NCBI GenBank assembly: GCA_947179485.1
Contig: OX359246.1
Coordinates: 14,942,001-15,006,000 of the forward strand
Source: Allacma fusca
Lineage: Eukaryota; Arthropoda; Collembola; Symphypleona; Sminthuridae
Direction of reading: 5' to 3'
Length of the DNA: 64,000 nt
In this document: piece after piece, positions 10,759-23,333 of the stretch
Numbering within the stretch: the stretch's first letter is position 1
How the letters are laid out: every line of letters begins with the position of its first letter
The notes under the pieces: model-generated
Database searches by the model: none
What the model saw: only the letters and a program-made list of their open reading frames with translations
What the model was told of the DNA's origin: nothing
Translations under genes and position numbers: made by a program

Positions 10759-13700
10759 TTAGCTCTTGTCCTGATCCTTATTATTGTTCTTCAGTCTGGT
10801 TTTGATCATGGCGGGGGTGATCCCTTTAGAGGCCATGTATCCCCGGAGTTGGTCCGGGATCTCAAAAAGAACCTCTTTTGCCAACTGACTCTGGACGAGT
10901 CGAGTCGTGCTGTCCCGCTCCTCCTCCGAATCATCCCCATAGTCCAAGTTAGCTTTGGAAGTGTTCGAGGTTTTTTCCGTCTTCTCCTCCCCCTCTTTCT
11001 CCTCTTCCTCGTCCCGGACTTGGATTTTAAGACCGTCCGTGGTGCACTCTCCAGTAGCCCCCATCCAGGCCCTTGCACTCCGGTAAGCTACAAACTGGAC
11101 GATATCCCTAGCAGCTATTTTATTCCTCACAGAAATCCGCACAGCATCCCCGTCCAACTCTTCCATAGCTGCAAAATCCGCCTCCCCCACGCCAATGATC
11201 ACGATTGAAATGGGGTGAGCACAAGCATCAATAATTGCTTTTTTGGTCTTGGTCATGTCGGAAATCACCCCGTCCGTAATAATTACAAGGATGTAGTAAT
11301 GCTCCCCAGTTTTGCATTTACTTGCTAATTGGGTCACCACACGGATCACTGTCTCAAAATTGGTAGGGGCGTAGAGTTGGATTTTCTTCATGCAAGCCCT
11401 GCAAAGTCATTTGTTAGGATTAACATTAATCTGTATAATTTATTTCAGTATTTATTTATACTTGCGTTCTAGCTCCAGATTCAGTCTCGGGAATTAAAAT
11501 TTTAGGAATGTTTTTCATTCATGTATAAAATTTTCAAAAAATGTTGGTAAAATTGTTCAAAATTTTTGGTAAAATTGTAAAACAAATTGAGTAAAATTGT
11601 ACGCAATTTTTGGTAAAATTGTACACAATTTTTGGTAAAATTGTACACAATTTTTGGTAAAATTGTACACAAATTTTAGTAAAATTGTACACAAATTTTA
11701 GTAAAATTGTACACAAATTTTAGTAAAATTGTACAAACATATGTTAGTAAAATTGTACAAAATTTTTAGTAAAATTGTACAAAAATTTTTAGTAAAATTG
11801 TACAAAAATTTTAGTAAAATTGTACAAAATTTTTAGTAAAATTGTCAAAACATTTTTGTAATGAAAATTCTTATGTTGGAGATCTAGGACCTTTTAAATT
11901 TTAGAATTTTAAAGTCTAGGTTTAAAGTAAATATTGTTTTTGGTGTAGTAAACTAAAAATCTTGTTCTTACGGGCCTTGTACCCAAAAGGGTGCGCAAAT
12001 AAAATTAATATCCCTGTCCCCACAATTTCCAAAGCATAATTACTCCGAGCGGAACTCGCCCCTGGGGTGAGTAATGACAGCCATAATATAAAGTGTCATG
12101 TTCATAATTAATTATGCACATTAGCCTGATACAATCTCACCTATAATTATCGAGGAGGCCTGCAATGTTACCGCAGTCCGGGCTTTTGTCCAGCGTTAGG
12201 TTGAAACAATAGGAGGGCTCTCCAAAGGGAGGGATCCTCGCTCCGAAACCATAAGCCGGGAGTATATTTGACTTGTCATATTCCTTCACAATTGACCCCA
12301 CAGCATGCATCGCCTGCTCGTACACACTTGGCTGGTTATTGGCAGCCTTCAAATAGTGCAATGAAAGGGAGTCCTCGGGGTCTCCGTTGGAGCCTATAAT
12401 CCCATTAGCAGGCACAAAAAAACCCACATACATACATACAAGCACATAAACACACAAGGAAATAATTATTAGAGAAATCTGAACCCCTGCCAAAGGTTCT
12501 ATATGGATGTACACACACACAATGGGAGTTCCTCCATAGCGTGGGAACTGACACTTACATGTGAAATCAATGGCGAAGGAACAATGGATCTCCATCCCGG
12601 ACTGAATGTAATCCAAAAATGTCGAGACCGGGGCCAAAGTGCATTGGAGAACTTTAATTGTCGCCTTTGTGGGCTGCACAGTATCAAAAGGTAAACAAAT
12701 GTACATACACATATACATACATTCTGGTGCATGTAATAAAGACACGATTGTAGACGCAAAAATATATAACCACGGGAATCCATCACAAAATTCAATTTAG
12801 GGTATGTGCATAAAATACACATCAGCAGTTGTACAAAATTTACATGCAATTTTGCCCATAAGATTTAAAGTGACATATTTCGTGCAGACAGTACACACTT
12901 ATAGGTAATGTTGTAGCCCATAAGTAGCATTGCATCAATCGCTTTTAGACATGGACCCAGTGATTTCAACATGACAATTTTTTTCCTATTTGGGGACAAA
13001 CAAAACATTTCGTTCCTTTCAACATGCCAGACCTTATTGTTATAGCTGTCCTTGAAGGAAAATGTATTCTTGAATTGCCCCACAAAATAAATGGGTAAAA
13101 TATTTGCAAGTGTATTTCTGTAATGTGTCCTCCTGAATCTTGTGTTATGTATCCCTTGTGGCTTGGGAGTAATTTTTCAAAAAAAAAAAAAACAAATCCC
13201 CTAAAACTTCGTTACCTTCCCATCTTCCCCCACCATCTCCATCCGGTCCTGAGTAGTGGCTTTGAGGAGCTTATTGAAAGTAGTGAGGCAGGAAGCAATG
13301 GGGAAGCTCTCTCCTTGAATGTTCCTCTGGTGAATCTCGATTTTGAGGGTCCGATCATGATCCCCATTGCACAACGCCCGACTTGTCATTTTTAAAGGGG
13401 GCCAGGAAGGATTAGACCCCCGAGCATACCGACCCCTGTAAACCACCAAGTACTTCTCCGCATCATTTAACTTTGAAACGGAGAAGAAAGTTTTGGGCGG
13501 GAGACAAGCCGTCCAATTCCCACAACCACTTCCCGCCAATTTTAAAGTGACTTCATCCTTCTCGGACTGGAGTTCCTCCGCAATGAGGCTTATCGTTGCT
13601 TTGGGCTTCCCTGCATTCTGGGAATTAAAAATGAGCTTCACTTCGGACAATGTGAGGGTGAGCCCTTCATCTCCGGCTGTGACGATTTGAGCGAGACTGG

Positions 13701-14475
13701 TTTCCACAAAACCGAGGGAGTCCTGGTCTTCAAGTTTCTCGGAGATATTATCAACGTCGTAGACTTCAAAGCGGAGGGCTTGGACGGACTCGAAGCGGTA
13801 CTCCATTGTTACCTTCAATCCATAAAATTTATTCTTTACTATGAGGAGAGCTGTAGAATAAAGCTAGAGAGAGTAGCTGTGGCCTCTATGCATGTGCATA
13901 TAAGGATGTATGTATGTGTATGTAAAATTGGTATTCCCTATGGGCACACACAAATTCCTTTCAATTTAATTCACCTTCTCTGCAAAATCCGGGTCAAGGT
14001 TATTCTCCACAACTTCCGTTCGACAGTAAGGCACCCACTTTCGGGATCCCGGCGGTCGATAAAATATTGCACACATTGGGTCGGATTTGGAAAACACGTC
14101 TCTATTCTCGAGATGTCTGAAATGGGGAAAATATGACCGTTCGAGTTCATCATTCCCAATATTTTTTTTATACTGCAGTCAACGATGTCCTACAAAAACA
14201 GCATTCTGCTATTTGTTTTTTAAAGGAATCGTATACATAATTATTTTGGATGAGAAGCTGGGATTTGAGTTTCGAGGCGAATTCTCATTAAAAAAAATGA
14301 AGGGTTTCGGGAAGAGGATTTCAGAAAATATTTTTAAGACTAAAAATGTTCAATAATTGGCGGGAGGTTTTTTAATTATAAATTTATTCATTGGAAGATT
14401 CACCTGCAAGAAATTGAAATTGCAACTGTTGAGGATGTATCTCCGGCCGTTCCTGGCTTGAAACCTTTGCCTTTG
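10759..14475 (-). CDS. copine (C2A-C2B-VWA), 5' exon not found
   Basis: Calcium-dependent phospholipid-binding protein; copines move to membranes when calcium rises and recruit partners through a VWA-like domain. Exons joined by GT-AG introns with matching phases: 14404-14475, 13975-14116, 13216-13812, 12559-12673, 12141-12393, 10759-11398 (stop 10759-10761), about 605 codons. C2A starts with ISISCRHLENRDVFSKSDPM and contains YDVDN. C2B covers the second half of the 13216-13812 exon. The VWA domain has the metal-site motif DFTCS in AIDFTCSNGDP, whose Cys codon is split by an intron, then LHYL, GFGARIPP, QLYAPTNF and YYILVIITDGVISD. The end is EIPDQLRGYMASKGITP plus a basic tail, with an acidic insert (EEEEKEGEE) before it. 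C2B has EIHQRN where the family normally has acidic calcium ligands. The first listed exon begins mid-codon, so a start exon lies upstream, probably beyond the satellite at 14575-15600. The symbol of the paralogue is not assignable. Confidence 0.92.
11530..11860. repeat. 24-bp satellite in copine intron
   Basis: About 14 tandem copies of a roughly 24-bp AT-rich unit (TAGTAAAATTGTACAAAATT and variants with TTGGTAAAATTGTACACAA). It lies wholly inside the intron between the last two copine exons. Confidence 0.92.
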
Positions 14476-14574
14476 CTGGAATAAATAATTATGGAATTAT
14501 GTTTTGATTACATTCCTGAATAAATTTGGGGAAATTCAACTTGCCTTCATTTTGGAACCGTTACACTTGTAAAA

Positions 14575-15600
14575 ACGTTTTGGGTAAATTTTGCAGAATC
14601 AATTTGGGTAATTGTGCAGAATCAATTTGAGGAAATTTTGCAGAATCAATTTGGGTAATTGTGCAGAATCAATTTGGGTAATTGTGCAGAATCAATTTGA
14701 GGAAATTTTGCAGAATCAATTTGGATAATTGTGCAGAATCAATTTGAGGAAATTTTGCAGAATCAATTTGGGTAATTGTGCAGAATCAATTTGGGTAATT
14801 GTGCAGAAACAATTTGAGGAAATTTTGCTTAAACAATTGTGTAAATTTTGCAGAAACAATTGTATAAATTTTGCAGAAACAATTGGGTAAATTTTACAGA
14901 AACTATTTGGGTAAATTGTACAGAAACAATTTGGTATATTTTGTAGAAACAATCGTATAAATTTTGTAGAAAAATTGGGGTAAATTTTGTAGAAACAATC
15001 GTATAAGTTTTGTAGAAAAATTGGGGTAAATTTTGTAGAAACAATCGTATAAGTTTTGTAGAAAAATTGGGGTAAATTTTGTAGAAAAATTGGGGTAAAT
15101 TTTGTAGAAAAATTGGGGTAAATTTTGTAGAAAAATTGGGGTAAATTTTGTAGAAAAATTGGGGTAAATTTTGTAGAAAAATTGGGGTAAATTTTGTAGA
15201 AAAATTGGGGTAAATTTTGTAGAAAAATTGGGGTAAATTTTGTAGAAAAATTGGGGTAAATTTTGTAGAAAAATTGGGGTAAATTTTGTAGAAAAATTGG
15301 GGTAAATTTTGTAGAAAAATTGGGGTAAATTTTGTAGAAAAATTGGGGTAAATTTTGTAGAAAAATTGGGGTAAATTTTGTAGAAACAGTCGGATAAATT
15401 TTGTAGAAACAATCGGATAAATTTTGTAGAAACAATCGGATAAATTTTGTAGAAACAATCGGATAAATTTTGTAGAAACAATCGGATAAATTTTGTAGAA
15501 ACAATCGGATAAATTTTGTAGAAACAATCGGATAAATTTTGTAGAAACAATCGGATAAATTTTGTAGAAACAATCGGATAAATTTTGTAGAAACAATGAA
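14575..15600. repeat. 23-bp satellite upstream of copine exon
   Basis: About 44 tandem copies of a 23-bp unit in discrete blocks. Block 15385-15597 is almost pure AATTTTGTAGAAACAATCGG type. Block 15060-15385 is almost pure AATTTTGTAGAAAAATTGGG type. 14940-15060 alternates the two, and 14580-14940 is diverged (TTTTGCAGAATCAATTTG). It probably lies in the first copine intron. Since 23 is not a multiple of 3, repetitive frames open in all three minus-strand registers; these are not genes. Confidence 0.95.
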
Positions 15601-18600
15601 GTCAATTTTCCAGAAAAATTTGGCGGGAAAATTCCCTAGCCCTTGTACATATGCAGGCAGGAATAGCCCTGGGCTGAACTCACAAACAAATTTTTCCTTC
15701 CATAACAGGAGAAAGTTTTCCCGTTAAAGAAAAACCCTTCCGACTGTCAATGCCTGTATAAAGTTTGCTTTCCCTGTCTGCTCTTCTCAAATACAGGAAA
15801 AGGAAGTGTGTGAGTAAAACCCAACGAGAAAATGTAACATCAACTCTGAGCCCCCAAACATTCAGAAATTCCATCTTTAATAATAGTAATCAAATCTGAG
15901 ATTGAATTCTGACGAGAATTGACTCCCGCCAGAAAACATGTTATCAAAAGTCCAATATAGCCCGTTAAATTAAATACAACAAAAATGTTACACAAATAAT
16001 CCTCAACACTCACTCATCACCATCCCCAACTTTGTTCACGGACAGAAAGGAAAGCCCACTCAATCTTCTTAACATTCCCGACATTGTTGCTATTGACATA
16101 GGAAAATAGCCAGCACATTAAAACCACACTGCCGTCCCCCTCATGAGTAAGTAACAATACAGTAAGTGACACAACTCCAGAGAAATTGTCCAATTGAAAA
16201 ACTAGCTATATTTTATTGCGAACAAACAATCCCAGACCACAAAGTGTGTATCTCTGCCAACGAGAGTAGATACTTATAACAATTAACGAGAGGAAATTTT
16301 GGTAATGTCACCCAATAAAAATCCCACCTCAAACTTAATGCTCCCAGACCCACTCCAACTCTTACACTGAGGAGCGTAATAAAACCTTCCCTGGAGCATT
16401 AGGATTTCCCTGAAGGTCACTTACTCTCCTGGCTTTTGGGAATCTTGGGAATTCTCTCGTTTCCACTCACGTGTAAAAACCTATTAGATTTCCCCCTCGG
16501 ATCGGGATTTCTCAGAGAAAGTCCCACATATTATGGAGGGAATAAAAAAAACCCGTCGTGTGGAGTTTATTTTGAGCGAGCCTTGTCCAGATTATACACT
16601 TCGCCTTTGAACATATATACACATATGCACATATATAGCAAAAACATAGGAGAGGGATTTTTTAAGTCAACATTTACATATCTGCAGTCAACCTGGTTTC
16701 CTTCCAAGTGGTCTTATGTAGTAATTAATTATTACCAAGGGTCAACGATGGTCGGCATGTGACATGCGAGTCCCATGGAACGGAAGGAATGTATGGACGC
16801 TTATTGCATGACTTTCCAAAGGTGCAGAGTCACCGCCCAGGGGGAAGTTCCGAGCTGGCACGAGAGAAAGTGCTCAAACACGCACTTTTTTAAAGTAATA
16901 CTTTCCCACGGTGGGCTTATTGTTAGTAAGTCCCTGCTGAATATTCACATTTCACCTTTTCCCATCCAACTTATTTTTTACCATTCCCAAGATGAATTAT
17001 TACCGACTCCTACTGTACAGTACATATACCTTGGGTTCTTTTCATTCAGGTAATAATTTTACTGCCTTTTTCAATCCATTCTTTTTTTTTTTGAGGGGAG
17101 AGCTCTTTTTATTATTGACAGGATCTATTGTACTTGCTTTTGTATCAAAAAGAATTTTTTTTTCATCAGCCTCTTTTCTGTATGACTTGTTCCTAAAAAT
17201 TAAATGACCTTCGTTTGTAAGCACATCTTAGGCTCTTCAATACACGTTTTTTTCCCATATGTAGATACATATATGGAGATTGCACTGTAAGTTGTAGGTT
17301 GATCAGGCTATGATAACAACTCAGTGGAGATATCGTAGACTTGATTCGGCAGATTTGTGAGCCACTGGGGTACGTTCCCTGAATTATTTTGAAATAGTAT
17401 ATTGTAATTTACTGTATTGATCTTCACGTGTTGATTGAACGTGTACAGAGCTGTGAGATAAAAGAAGGATAATTCAAGCAAGGGATCAAAACTGGACATT
17501 GACATTTTAAATCCTATAAGGCAGGCGAATTTATCTGAGTCTCACTGTGCCCCAATTTGATGCCTATATTCCAGTCTCAGGTGTAACTCTGGAGTAGGGC
17601 CTTAGCAGTTGTGTGTTCAACAAATATTTTTATTTGAAAGCGTAATAATTATTTTTACAATCTAAATTCCCAATTTGTAAGAGGATTGACACGTGTAAAT
17701 AAAATCTGGACCAAATCTACAATCAAATCTAGACCAAATCTACAATAAAATCTTGAAAAAAAAAATTGCTAGACGGAGTTTGAATAAAATTGAATGACTT
17801 TACGCTCCCAGGGTTTGTAACGTCAATCCGAATAAGCACCCAGGGAGCAATTAACGTAATTATAAGCACTTTTTGCCTTCCTATCAGACAGGGACTAGTA
17901 TTAAGTATTCACATCAAACGTACACAGACCGGAACATATGTGGAAGGACCTCGGACTATTTGCTATTTGTAAACTGCGAGGGAGGACGAGTCTAGCGTGT
18001 GCGATAAAAATTTCCCCGGAAATAGTCATGTGACATTTTGACTACACATTTGTTGGAACTGGAGGTTTGGAAAGTTCAAGCTCTCGTCTGTCGGAGTTTT
18101 TGTCCAGAGGGGAGGCCTGGCTGATTTGAAAAGATACACGTTTTAGAAGGAACTACAAATTGCAAATCTAGAGGTACCTTTCCCGGTCTCATGAGAGTCT
18201 CAAGTATTTCGGGGAAATATTGGATTTGAGTGTAATGTGTGCTATTATGGAGGTATATGTTCAAGTGGATTGTATTCATACCAGATTAAAAAAACCAAGT
18301 TGGGGGTTTTACTTGTAGCATTTTCTTAATAATGATAATTTGTTTAGGGCTCTGGGAATTGTTTATGTACGTTTGTGGGTGAAAGCTGTGGCGAGGGAGC
18401 TGCACAGATTTTTGCCTGACCTTGAAAAATATTACGGTAATGCACGGCAGGCTTGAAAGCCGCGTGTATAGTAAACCTCCTGATTTGCATGCTAATTTCA
18501 AGCTGTAAAGCATTTATAGCATTTATCGGTATTATTATGAACACTGTTATGGCAAACGAAGGGGGGAAAATAAATACATGCAATTATTTTAAACTTATTA

Positions 18601-19578
18601 TTAAAGGCCTATTTATCCATAAGTTACTACACGCTATAATAATAATTCCTGCTGACATTATGGAATGTATTTGTTAAAGGAATTTATCCCAGAAATTGTA
18701 CTATTGCTTTGCATGGACCCATATTCGTTTTTTGACATTAGAAGAAAAACGTCTTCAGTAAATTATGTCTTTGCAGTATAGGGCACGAATGAGATTTACG
18801 GACTGCAGGAATTCCCTGCGGAGATTTTTTTTTATCTGAAAAACAGGGCCGGGCTTTCCGCTACTTTTGTCGGTGGCAGTTGCAAATTGTTACATCATTT
18901 GATTTAGTATAAGGATTAGAGTTATAATGCTATAGAAAGAAAGGTAACTTTCACCCTTGGGTGTCACCTCATTTGATTTAGCATATATTGAAGGAATGGC
19001 TTGCAAGCTGGAAGGGAGCTTTCTCCAGAATATTCCCTTTTGAATAAATACTAGCAATAGTTCAGCAATGCACGCCGACTCTCGCATGCAAGTTTCACAT
19101 CAAACAGACTCAGATCTGTTGGACATATTAATTTTCCTAGTAGAATATTGCATTAATATTAGGGATTACTCCGCATGCAATTTTTCAATAGTTAAACGAT
19201 GTAAAAGGCATCGGAGCGCTCCCCTTATAAGAGCACGAATTAACGTTTCATTTGACTCTCTCAGTGGAGAGCTTGGCGTGAACATTTTTCTGTTATTTTG
19301 GAGGAAAAATGCGCTTATAAAGCACTAGGTGAGTTTACCCGTTCTACCAATATGGTAATAATAGTTGATTGATATAGGCATTACCTTCATGTTCAATTTT
19401 CTTTTATGTTTGTATAAGACCTTTTGATTTGTCCTTTTAGTAGGATTGTGAAACGTTGCAAAGGGCAAAAACACGTTGACCTAGTTCTTCATGTAAAAAA
19501 TTATTTGATTTTGAAACATGTAATATAATTATACCGTTATTATAGGCATAATTACATAATTGTGCCTATGTGAATATG
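15601..19578. other. long stretch without recognised gene
   Basis: The unlocated 5' end of the copine may lie here, but no start exon could be proven. Otherwise AT-rich sequence with unconvincing open frames, a short repeat of ATCTAGACCAAATCTACAA type at 17696-17760, and T- or A-runs. Confidence 0.35.
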
Positions 19579-20951
19579 TCAATGCAAAACAAGTAAACTA
19601 ACGGTTGTCTCAAACAAAAATTTTAGCATTGTTAAGACCAGGCCGTAATCTACAAAATAATAAGATCCAACAGTAACTCGTAAGGGCTGACAACTCCTTG
19701 CAAATTTTTGAATAACAGGTGAATTCTCCTTTCTTGACCAACTCTGTACAGCTCTTTTGGCGAAATCCTCAACTCGAGCTAAATATGTAAACACTACACT
19801 TAGATAACACAGAATAGTCGCTGCTGCAAAAAACATCAAAATCGAGATTATCCCTCCAAGCCGGATGGCTCCGTACACACAAAAAACACACCCGAGTACG
19901 AAGATCCACTCATTAGCAGGAATGACAATTGGGCTATAGATATCCATTCCAAATGCAGTCAGAACCTGCAACTCCCGGTACATCCGCATGAATTCGGATT
20001 CCGTTCTTAAAAAGTCATGAGTGGAGTATTTGTTTCGTCCCAACCTTCAACAAAATGGAAATATTTAATTTATAGCTTCAATTTTTATACCCATACGTCT
20101 AAGCAGTCTGCTTCAAAAATTATAATTACTGATACAACTAAAAGCTAAGCCAGGCCTGTAAAAGTTTTAAAACTTACCGGAATTCTTGTAAAATAAAAAC
20201 CAAAGCGAAAATACTGTCGAGAGCAGGAAACGCTGTGTACATTAAACCAAACCAAGCGAAGACTTGATGCATGAAGACAAAATCCTGAATCACAACAGCC
20301 GGGATGAGTAAATACAACGGCAAGTCAAAGAGTGATGTTGGAAGGACTGGAAACTTGGTTTGCAAATTCATCACAACAAAGAAGAAAAATTGTATAACTA
20401 GTGTCAGGCTGTACAAAACTAGAAAGAATACTCCTGGCAAATCAGTTTTAAAATTGTTTCCAAAATACGTTTGAACCTTTGGAACAAATTTTCCTGTTAA
20501 TTATAAAACACAAACATTAACTTTTAAAATTTTGATTCCATCAAATAATGGATCACAATTGTTATTTTTTTATTAAATTACTTTTAAACTTTTTAGCGAA
20601 TGTAATGTATTGGAGCTGAAACACGGGGAGTTCGTAGCGAGATCTTATTGTGGTCAAATGTAGAGCTATGGGAAATAAAGAGGAAAGAGTCCATGTCAGT
20701 CCCAACATAAAATAAGCCAATTGAGTATTGGACTCCTGCATTCGCCGAAATGTCTGTACAGTTCTCACAAAAAGCCAGACAAAGAGCAGAATTGAGGCAA
20801 AAATTGAATAGTACCACCAAAATAATTCTTTGGCTTGCAAATTTAGACGAAGCTTCTTCGTTTTTGAGTCCCATCTATATGGCATGAAGCCCAAAAATGA
20901 GCCCCAGGTATGACCTTTAAAAAATGTTTTACTTGCAATGTGTCCTAACAT
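19579..20951 (-). CDS. 7TM chemoreceptor-like protein, copy A (intact)
   Basis: Three exons: 20582-20951, 20178-20493 and 19579-20044 (phases 1 and 2, introns of 88 and 133 bp), giving 383 aa. It begins MLGHIASKTFFKG, followed by MPYRWD at 23-28. Hydrophobic segments lie at about 44-66, 78-100, 143-166, 182-226 (probably one long or two short), 274-292, 294-317 and 365-382, fitting a seven-transmembrane protein. Length, exon plan and C-terminal position of the last helix resemble arthropod gustatory receptors, which form ligand-gated channels in sensory neurons. The insect TY-x5-QF signature is not present; the last helix reads DYGLVLTMLKFLFETTVSLL. I infer a lineage-specific gustatory-receptor-like family; an unrelated 7TM family is possible. 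Splice sites and exon lengths are identical in copy F. The donor of intron 1 is GTAATT, conserved among copies. Confidence 0.8.
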
Positions 20952-21175
20952 TTGGGATGTTCTGGGATCGTGACTAAGTTTGCTGAATTTGTTTAGTGAA
21001 TATTTGATTCTGTATAAAACATTCTATTGGCAACCCTGTTGGAACATTCCTGAGCAGGGAAAACCGCGGACTCAAACGTTCGAGTTGATGTGAACTTTTG
21101 TAAATAAAATAATTTTAAGGAAGTCAATTGATCCAGTTTGCAGAAAATAGAAACTTGTTATATGATATATATTAT
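20952..21175 (-). promoter_or_regulatory. conserved upstream block of the array genes
   Basis: The sequence just 5' of the start codon recurs, recognisably, upstream of copies B (24700-24900), D (32328-32620), E (40640-41130), F (52315-52660) and H (58240-58740). Shared pieces include GGCAACC, GGAACATTCCTGAGCAG and GAGTTGATGTGAACTT. It is simply part of the duplicated unit, but it is where the promoter must lie. No TATA box was singled out. Confidence 0.4.
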
Positions 21176-21179
21176 ATTT

Positions 21180-23333
21180 AAGCTTCTCAGAAGCGCCACT
21201 CTGGTCAGGCAAAACGAATAGTATTATATTTCATTATGCATCATTAGAACCCATGAGATCGGGAGTAATTCATGTGCTTTCTCAAGACTGACTTTAATAA
21301 TTATATGTAGATATAAGCTTCAAATGCTTAATACATCTGAGTTGAATAAGCTAAGAAAATGACAAAATATATGTAAGTATGCAGTTAGTGGAGCAGTAAT
21401 TGGAGCAAATTTGAATTTTAAAAACAATTACGGGGGTTAACAATGCTAGAAATAATGTTCATGAAAGTTTTATTCAAGTTGTTTGTAATTATGTAATCAA
21501 TTATTTTGGTATTCAAAACATATTTAGTTTTATACACTGAACCCTCCAGAACGATTCAAATTGTACTCTGGAAATTTGTGTTATAGGAAATTCCTGTCGA
21601 AAACATTTTCTTGAAAATAGCCCGTGGTCAAAAGAAAAGGAATAAAACTTTTGTTGCCCTTTAAGGAATTACTGGATTTATAATATTATAATTATAATTA
21701 GCATAATAGTAAAAGCATATTTTAGATGATCTGGGATCGTAGCTAAATATTGTTTGATTAAAGCTTAATTCTTTTTCAAAAAAAATATTCACAAGCAACT
21801 TGAAACATTCCTGAACTCAAATTTTGACGGTAAATTGTTATAATACTGTACTAATATCAAGATTTCTTTTAGTTTGAATTGAAGAGAAAACGTGCTGACA
21901 GACTTCGTTATGGAAAGTCTAACGCTTCTAAATATAGGCATAGTGAACTTGCATGTACATAAGGAATAATTATTATAATAAAACTAATGTTATTGTTAAT
22001 GTTAAGTGTGATCAGATCTCGTGTTCGGCAATTATGTTTGTACAAATGTGGTCGAAATTACGAATGCTTACAAGAATCAAACGAGTACTGACACTCCGTG
22101 CAATAAGCTAAAAAAATAGAATTCAATCGTGCATTTAGTGCTTGCTCTCCAGAAGCAATTCAGAATGTAAAAACAAATAGTGCACAGTTATTTAGGTAAG
22201 AAAGATTTAAATTCAAATTTCGTTATGAACTTGAGAAAGTTAAATTGCTACGTACATTGATTGCAATGACTGTCACAAACTGAACACATTCAATGGATGC
22301 ACAATCAGAAATAATGTGTAGGAATCCAGAACTTATAGTATTGAGTTTCGAAAGTTGTAATAGAAGTAGTGGCTAAAAGCACTGAAACTGACTGTAAAAT
22401 CTTTATAATAGAGATAACTAGTGGGCTTCGGGTAAATAAATCTTTTAAGAATTTTTGTTATCCGTATTTAAATTCAATGAAATGCGTTACAAGGAATCAT
22501 CTTAGAAATAGACGAGTTTTGACTGATCCTGGTACACTCCAATAGTCTGGTCTGATCCAGATTTGATGAAACTGGTCCGGCTCAAAGCTCAGACAAGACT
22601 ATTATCTGGTTTAGTTTTTCTACAGATTTCTGTAAATTATACATTAGTTCATACAGGTTTCTCAATTTATCATATCGATCGATTTTTTAAACAAACCAAT
22701 TTGTGGTTTATTAGAAGTAATAATCTCTAAATCCGAAATTCGTAGTAAAGTGTATATGTGGGTACTAAAAGCACAGGTTTTTCCGAGATGTCTTTAATGA
22801 GATTTGAAGTAATAAACAGTAACCAGTAGTAAACAGTAGTTATAATTACCACCGTTTAAATTTTACAGAACTTTCTTCATGCATAAAAACTAGTATTACA
22901 AACGATTTACATTCAGCTCTACAATTTAACTCTACCCTCATCTCAACAATAGTTGAGATGACAATAATATTAATGAATATTTGCTATTCTTGCAAATTGA
23001 ATGGTAATTTCAGGTTATAACATAGCATTTTTCTAGCGCTGCATGCAAACGTTCGACTAACGTAAATAAAGCGTACATGTTTCCATTAGATTAACACACT
23101 TTCATTACAGACTGTATGTTTCAGTTTCATTTTTCTCCATAACCTATTAGGTAAGCTAATAAGATATATGTAAACAAATCTCAATCTGGGAATTTTCTGG
23201 ATGAGCCTTTTCTTGGTGTTTAAAATATTTACGAACCAATGATGACAATTAAAGCAAATGAATTCAAAGCATTATTCAAGAAATGTATATATGTATCTAA
23301 GTACATATACGTACATATGTCTGTATATATATA
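21180..23333. other. intergenic, no gene recognised
   Basis: AT-rich spacer between chemoreceptor copies A and B. No supported coding region or named repeat. Confidence 0.35.

Noticed and set aside
10849-11208. Plus-strand open frame of 119 codons
   Set aside because: Antisense shadow of the last copine exon, which has family motifs and correct splice phases.
11530-11860. CRISPR-like array
   Set aside because: Units follow each other directly with no unique spacers; it is an intronic satellite in a eukaryotic gene.
14716-15605. Three overlapping minus-strand frames of 215-285 codons
   Set aside because: Produced by the 23-bp satellite, which rotates through all three registers.
16436-16762. 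108-codon plus-strand frame
   Set aside because: No recognisable motif, unusual composition and no splice context; treated as chance.
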